From contig CM075775.1 of NCBI GenBank assembly GCA_037974665.1, forward strand, positions 29,393,732 to 29,457,731: a stretch of 64,000 nucleotides of DNA, read 5' to 3'. Below are positions 59,325 through 64,000 of this stretch, in pieces. A program made the position numbers and the translations under genes. The stretch is from Ehretia macrophylla. Its lineage: Eukaryota > Streptophyta > Magnoliopsida > Boraginales > Ehretiaceae. Below the pieces are notes generated by a model, which was not told the origin of the DNA, made no database searches, and saw only the letters and a program-made list of their open reading frames with translations. Numbering within the stretch: position 1 is the stretch's first letter; each line of letters starts with the position of its first letter.

Positions 59325-59605
59325 TTTAAAGACTAATCGGCGAGGGAAGTTCTTGTCCCTTGATGTTCCAGCAACGGAACGTCACCTCCCTCGCCGGTTC
59401 AGCGAGGAAAGTCCCTGGCCCTCGCTGATGCGGCGAGAGCAAGAGGCGGCCCTCGCCGAATCGGTGAGGGTCCGCCCTTGCCTATTGGGAGAGGGCAAGA
59501 GTCCGCCCTCGCCGATTCGGCGAGGGTACAGCCTCTCTTACCGAGCCCTCGCTGAAAAGCGAGGACATAGTAATAATCCGTCGCCGAAACCGACTTTTCT
59601 TTTAG
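59325..59605. repeat. GC-rich block of CGGCGAGGG repeats, CACTA-like subterminal region
   Basis: Phrases such as TCGGCGAGGG, CCCTCGCCGATTCGGCGAGG and GCCCTCGCTGAAAAGCGAGG recur and are largely self-complementary. The block ends CCGACTTTTCTTTTAGTA, close to the inverse of a CACTACAAGAAAA terminus. This is the layout of CACTA subterminal regions. The open frame at 59317-59742 across it looks repeat-derived rather than coding. The other end of such an element was not found. Confidence 0.5.
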
Positions 59606-59797
59606 TATTAGTCATGTACACCCATATAAATATTGTATCATGTGACACAGTGGACTATAAAAAAAAATATTTATCTCTATCTTCTTTCATAGTATCAAAT
59701 GGATATGACTCACGACATTGCCTCCCACTCATCAAACAATAATGTTCTTTCACCCCACAAATTTTCATCACACAACTTTTGATCTATAGCATTAGCC

Positions 59798-59988
59798 ATG
59801 TCTTCCACGTTTTCCCTACCTAGCTACTTGCTATCAATCTAGATAATACCAACTACCTCACTTGGAAGACTCAGATGACTAATTTTCTTCACTTCAATGA
59901 CCTTCTCAAATACGTGAATGGCTCCCTTGCTCCACCAAAAAAGGCTGACAAGTCCTTCTCTTCCTGTAACTCTAAAGCCAATTGGCTG
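59798..59988 (+). pseudogene. Copia-type gag N-terminal fragment
   Basis: LDNTNYLTWKTQMTNFLHFN (from 59839), followed by LLKYVNGSLAPPKKADKSF, is the conserved opening of copia gag proteins. The ATG at 59798 is in another frame, so a frameshift separates the first 14 codons. The similarity ends at ATTGGCTG|GTATTC, either a break or a donor-like site. No protease or polymerase follows, so it is an isolated fragment. Confidence 0.7.
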
Positions 59989-60516
59989 GTATTCTTTTGC
60001 ATTTATTTTGTAAAACTTTGAGCCTATAACATGTAAATCTTCTCAGATTTATTTATAGTTTTGTATTCAATTTTAGAATTTTATTACCTGTGAATTATCT
60101 AAACATGCAAATTATATACTCATATAATTTTACCAATAGTAATGACAAAGAGTTCGGATCTATCAATAATAATAAGTGACTACTTGATTTCTCACGTGCA
60201 AACGAGAGTTTTTACGCAATCATTCAATATTAGTAACCATAGTTGTCAAATCGTGAATTAAAATATCATTTTTTTGAATCGTGAATCGTAACGACTCGGT
60301 CACATTTCAGTAATACATCAATAATTGATATTTTGTGTTATCAATGATATTTTTTTTTCTCAAAAAAGAATTGATTATTGTGTTCTCATTAGTTATTTTG
60401 AGTTAAAATTATTTAGTTAGACTTTTTTTTGGTTAGATGATATAAAGAAAAAATTATTATAGTTAGTTTAGATTTTTTCTTTTCATTAAAATAAAAACCT
60501 CTGCATTAAACAAGAA
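59989..60516. other. No gene seen
   Basis: This is AT-rich. Phrases with AAATCGTGAATT near 60258 recur loosely near 61180-61200, suggesting an old dispersed repeat between 60.2 and 61.2 kb that I cannot bound. Confidence 0.35.
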
Positions 60517-60836
60517 GGGAAATTTGAGAAAATGGTTCATATTATTCAAAATTAGTCAATTTAGTCCTTATCGTTTCCCAAAAAATTTAAATTTGTCACT
60601 ATTATTCAAAGTTAGCTAATTTAGTCCTTATTAATTTTCAAAAAAAATCAGTTTAGTCCTTGTCTAAGTTGGTTAAGTTAATTTTTTTTGAAGAATAATA
60701 GAGACTAAATTTGTTTATTTTGAACAGTAAGGACGAATTTAAAAATTTTTAAAAAATAATAGGGACCAATTTTATACAATAAGAATGAATTTGAAATTTT
60801 TAAAAAATAAGAAAGACTGTTTATGCAATTTTTCCC
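60517..60836. repeat. Inverted-repeat element (MITE-like), 320 bp
   Basis: GGGAAATTTGAGAAAATGG at the left pairs with the inverse of CTGTTTATGCAATTTTTCCC at the right. Inside, TTAGTCCTTATC, TTAGTCCTTATT and TTAGTCCTTGTC recur. No clear target duplication. Confidence 0.6.
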
Positions 60837-62687
60837 AGATGGGAAGGAATGTGAAATTTAATGCTTTTTTTTTTTTTTACTTTTACCGTTCATCTTTGAC
60901 TCTTTGACCAAAGAAGACAATAATAATTAAGGCATTTGCCTTTTCTTCCGCTCAATTTAATTTGTCTCCACATGTCCCATTTCCTTTTCTTTTGTTTCTA
61001 TTCCGACAAGCACCATAGCATCAGATAGAAGAGAAAAAAAAGCATCATAGCAATGAATTGGACGAATCAGTGAATCAGCTGATTCAATATGATTCGACAT
61101 ATTTTTTTTACGATTCGGCATGCGATTTATACTAATTTATCATTCGCCTATTAATTCGTATCAATTTTTGGGAGAATCGTATCAAATCGTACAATTCGCA
61201 TACAATTACGATAATTATGTTAGCAACCATCTAGCCAAATAACCAAATATGGACAACCGTCAACATTGACAACCTAAGGATGACTTCAACATCGTTCCTA
61301 GATGCCCATTACCCTACATGCAGGAAAGTTGTTGGTGCAAAATCATCTCCAACTACTTTCCTATGTGATCCTTTAAATTTTAGGAAATTCTTAAATTGAT
61401 TTTCAAAATCTCTACATTTGGGGAGAAGAAACAATCATCTATCCCACCTCCTATCCTTTTCAACAGTCAAATGATCCAAAAGAAAACGAAGTAAAGAAGT
61501 TGGTAGAGTGAAATTAAAATAAGAATTCATTAAAATAAAGTATCAATTAAAAGTAATGAAGTTATTAGAATGAAATTGAAATAAACGATCTCTTAAAAGT
61601 AAGAAAATGACTCTAAATCTCCAAATAAATGAGAAATTAAAAATAAAAAATACTAATGTTCGAGTTGGTCTAATAACTTAAATGCAATCCTTGTAAAATG
61701 ATAGGAATCCTTAATTGTGATGCTCCACTTGATCAGTAGAGCTCTATTTGTAAGTAGTTATTCTTACGTAAGAAGTCAATCTCGATGCCGCGATGATGAT
61801 GACTTTCAGCTCGAGATATTATTTGGTTGTGGTAAGGGAAACCCTTCAAGTTATTCATCTATATATCTTGTCATTCTGTTATCCAGGCACATATTTTGTA
61901 CCAATGTGCTAAATTCCATTGGAGGTAATCTCATATCATGGTTCTACACCATATAAATTGTGCTAAATTTTGTTCGGCTTTATATGGATGACATGGTGGG
62001 AAGTTTCTTAGCCAAAAAAGAAGGGGAAAAGATAAGTAAAGCCAAAACAGAAAAAGAATAAAACAGTTGAAGGATGAAAGACTTGGGCCAAATCAGATTT
62101 GTGGCCACTAAAATTAAATCACCATGCAAAAGTTGAAGGATAACTTTAAAATTATTAGGTTGGTAATGTAGTGGTGGCGTGTTTCATTGTTCTATTAGGC
62201 AAAATATTATGACTTTAAGTGTGATTTTGATTGATCTCTCCCAATTAACAATTTGGGACATGGGCATGGAATGAATAATTCTGGTCTATTTCCAAAAATT
62301 ATTACTGCATATTGGGTTAATTTAGCCAAAATTTCATTCGAGTTAGGATCCTATTCAATAGTGAGGAGCCAAATCCTTCTTTGGTGGTGTCTAACAAAAT
62401 TGAGCATAGTCATAGGTCATCAGTTCCTCCCTTGTACATCTACATATTTCTTCACGAAAAAATCAAACAATGGATTTATGCAATAACTTTTTTCTTTAGC
62501 TTCATAATTTTGATACATACCTATTATATTTACAATGTGCAAATCCTTGCTCTCAACACCAAAAGGACCCAAGTTTACCATAATTTAAATTATAAGTTTC
62601 TCTGACTGAATACTCATATTCGTCAATGATAATGAATAAAGTTCCTCATAGCCACTTGTCCAACAAGGGACACTTGTTTCACAGTAT
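60837..62687. other. No supported gene
   Basis: Open frames at 61717-61956 and 62253-62605 have no recognisable domain or promoter. Two facing phrases, CATCTCCAACTAC near 61347 and TTCGAGTTGGTC near 61661, hint at a MITE of about 330 bp but match too weakly to call. Confidence 0.4.
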
Positions 62688-63398
62688 CACTACAAGAAAA
62701 AAAGGCTAAGGCGACGGTCAAAATTCATAGCCTAGCAGTAGTCAAATTGGGACAGGTAACGGCTAGGCGACGAAATTACGTCCGTAGTAAAAAGGTCCGT
62801 AGCTAAATTGATATTCCGTAGCCCATTCGTAGTCAGTTATAAAAATTAATTTGTATTTATTTTTTATAACTTCCGTAGCAAAATAATCGTAACCCATCCG
62901 TAGCCAACTAAAATTTTGACTTTTTTAATTAATTATTAATGTCCGTAGTAAATCTGTAGCCGTTTCGGTCGTAAATTGGCCGTCGTCCACGGCTATGGAT
63001 TAATATCCGTAGAATTTCGGTAGCTACTATTCGGTAGCCAATCCATAGCCCATCCGTAGCCAATTAAAATTTTAATTTTTTTATTAATTATTAACGTCCG
63101 TAGCAAAGTCGTAACCGTGTCGGTCGTAAATTGGTCATCATCCACGGCTACGGATTGGTATGGTAGCCAATCCATAGCCTTTTGTCGACACATTTCCGTA
63201 GTCAATCCGTCGCTAATTAATTATTTAATTTAAAAAAATATAAAAAAAATTATATTAACAAAAAAAAATTAAAAATACAAATTAATATTTACAATAGATT
63301 TATAATATTTAAAAATACAAAAATAATATTAATTTATAAAAAAATCTAAAATGATCTACTATTATCTTCTAATCATCTCGCTCATATGGTTTTAATGT

Positions 63399-63455
63399 CT
63401 ATAAAGTTTTCCTTTTCTCTTTCTGTACTTTCTCATACTCTTCCAAAGTCATCTC
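63399..63455 (-). pseudogene. Exon-like fragment resembling plant RGG-type RNA-binding protein
   Basis: Read on minus from 63455, EMTLEEYEKVQKEKRKTL is followed by a stop at 63399. The phrase EMTL-E/D-EYEKV followed by EK-R/K-KAL is, from memory, a conserved stretch of plant proteins of the HABP4/PAI-RBP1 group (RGG-repeat RNA-binding proteins). TCGTAATAG just before the first codon could be the exon's 3' splice site, and CTTCAAGTAATATTT near 63505 an upstream donor. Only 18 codons are kept, so it cannot be functional alone. It lies inside the CACTA element, consistent with gene capture. Confidence 0.45.
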
Positions 63456-63754
63456 CTATTACGACATTAACAAATATGCATAAATAACACACAAATATTA
63501 CTTGAAGATATTTAGAGCAGTTTAATTTATTAAATTTCTCATCTACATATACATTGGCAAATTTCTTCTTCAGGCACAATCTAACCAGCGAAATAGTATT
63601 AAAAATACACCAAAAGCTCATTAGTTAGAAGAGAAAACAGTTAATAAGCAAGTTGGAATATATCAGTCCAAGGCTTCTAGCAAGAAATGTAATTGAATCT
63701 CCCAAGTAATGTTTTGCGTATGAAAATGTCGTTTGTATGAAATTACCTTATTAT

Positions 63755-63985
63755 CTACTCTTCTAATATATAATTTTTCGTATCACTAATGTCATTTGCA
63801 TAAAAGAGGATTAAGTTGGATAAAATTGATGCATTCATATAGAAAAGATAAATTCTATCACAGTTTGTACCATTGTAAGTCAGATCTCCACAGTCTTTAA
63901 CAAAGGTAGTTCCATCGTCACACATATAAGAAAAATGTTCAGTCACGTTCCCTCCACAAAGTATGCATTTAGATACATCTGCACA
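63755..63985 (-). pseudogene. Cysteine-rich exon-like open frame, unidentified
   Basis: The open frame between stops reads SKCILCGGNVTEHF, then YMCDDGTTFVKDC and GDLTYNGTNC. The five cysteines are spaced C-x2-C-x11-C-x9-C-x9-C. This resembles small secreted plant cysteine-rich domains, but I cannot name a family. There is no ATG near its start. GATGTGCAG at about 63979-63987 could be a 3' splice site, which would make it an internal exon. The C-terminal half is hydrophobic (IYLFYMNASILSNLILFY). It may be captured by the CACTA element or be a chance frame. Confidence 0.3.
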
Positions 63986-64000
63986 TCATAGCAAACTGTA

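Larger units (their letters stand above)
62688..64000 (+). mobile_element. CACTA transposon, left end; continues past the window
   Basis: CACTACAAGAAAAAAAGGCT is the standard terminus of plant CACTA elements. The next 500 bases are a dense array of CCGTAGC / GTCCGTAG / CGGCTACGG motifs in both orientations, the subterminal transposase-binding region of such elements. No right end is seen before 64000. No transposase domain is visible, but exon-like pieces on the minus strand (63399-63455 and 63755-63985) may be captured host sequence. Confidence 0.82.

Noticed and set aside
59317..59742. 141-codon frame in the GC-rich block
   Set aside because: It is composed of repeated palindromic CGGCGAGGG units, with no known domain. 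The frame stays open because the repeats are GC-rich.
61347..61672. Possible MITE with CTCCAACT-type ends
   Set aside because: The inverted match is under ten bases and no target duplication is visible.
61717..61956. 79-codon open frame
   Set aside because: No domain recognised and no promoter or splice context; expected by chance in this length of sequence.

Overview
The window reads as nuclear DNA of a flowering plant. It is AT-rich and consists almost entirely of plant transposable elements: Ty1/copia and Ty3/gypsy LTR retrotransposons with plant-type initiator-Met primer sites, PIF/Harbinger, Mutator-like and CACTA-like DNA elements, and microsatellites. The species cannot be told from the sequence. 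There are no bacterial operons, no CRISPR array and no intact long host gene.

Layout. 1-7.4 kb: a 758-bp foldback element with C-rich/G-rich arms, a PIF-type MITE (1826-2508), and solo LTR A of a long-LTR gypsy family (2769-6424, minus, 5-bp duplication GTGTC). 7.4-19.7 kb: two nested copia elements, both minus. The outer one (7388-19736, duplication ATGTT) is split in its 3' part by the inner one (8102-13451). 19.7-26.1 kb: an inverted-repeat MITE, two head-to-head PIF MITEs sharing one TTA, and solo LTR B (21973-25462) inside a third PIF-like element. 26.8-29.1 kb: a 287-bp tandem repeat with Pol III-like A and B boxes or a TRIM structure, then a SIRE-like LTR remnant with a 444-bp tandem duplication. 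29-36.5 kb: nested PIF MITEs, hairpins and a Mutator-type MITE with a perfect 9-bp duplication. 36.5-41.9 kb: a CACTA-like element interrupted by a short non-coding LTR element (36581-41487, duplication GTTTT), which carries an exact 531-bp tandem duplication across its polypurine tract and 3' LTR. 43.1-53.3 kb: a decayed Tat-type gypsy element with two RNase H regions; solo LTR E (43609-47548) sits inside its 5' LTR.

54.5-58.9 kb holds the only plausible host gene: G-boxes, a TATA box and a 72-codon reading frame cut after codon 6 by solo LTR D (54927-58551, duplication AACCA). The frame resumes exactly on the other side. 59-64 kb: a GC-rich CACTA-like subterminal block, a copia gag fragment, a MITE, and the start of a CACTA transposon at 62688 that runs off the window. 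This last element contains exon-like pieces, one resembling a conserved segment of plant RGG-type RNA-binding proteins.

One LTR family accounts for six LTR copies (A, B, the two of C, D, E): four solo LTRs and one LARD-like element. All six share a GC-richer core, and all have splice-donor-like and splice-acceptor-like sequences, which suggests an intron inside the LTR transcript. Nesting gives relative ages: the outer copia predates the inner; the gypsy element predates E; the CACTA-like element predates C; the small gene predates D.
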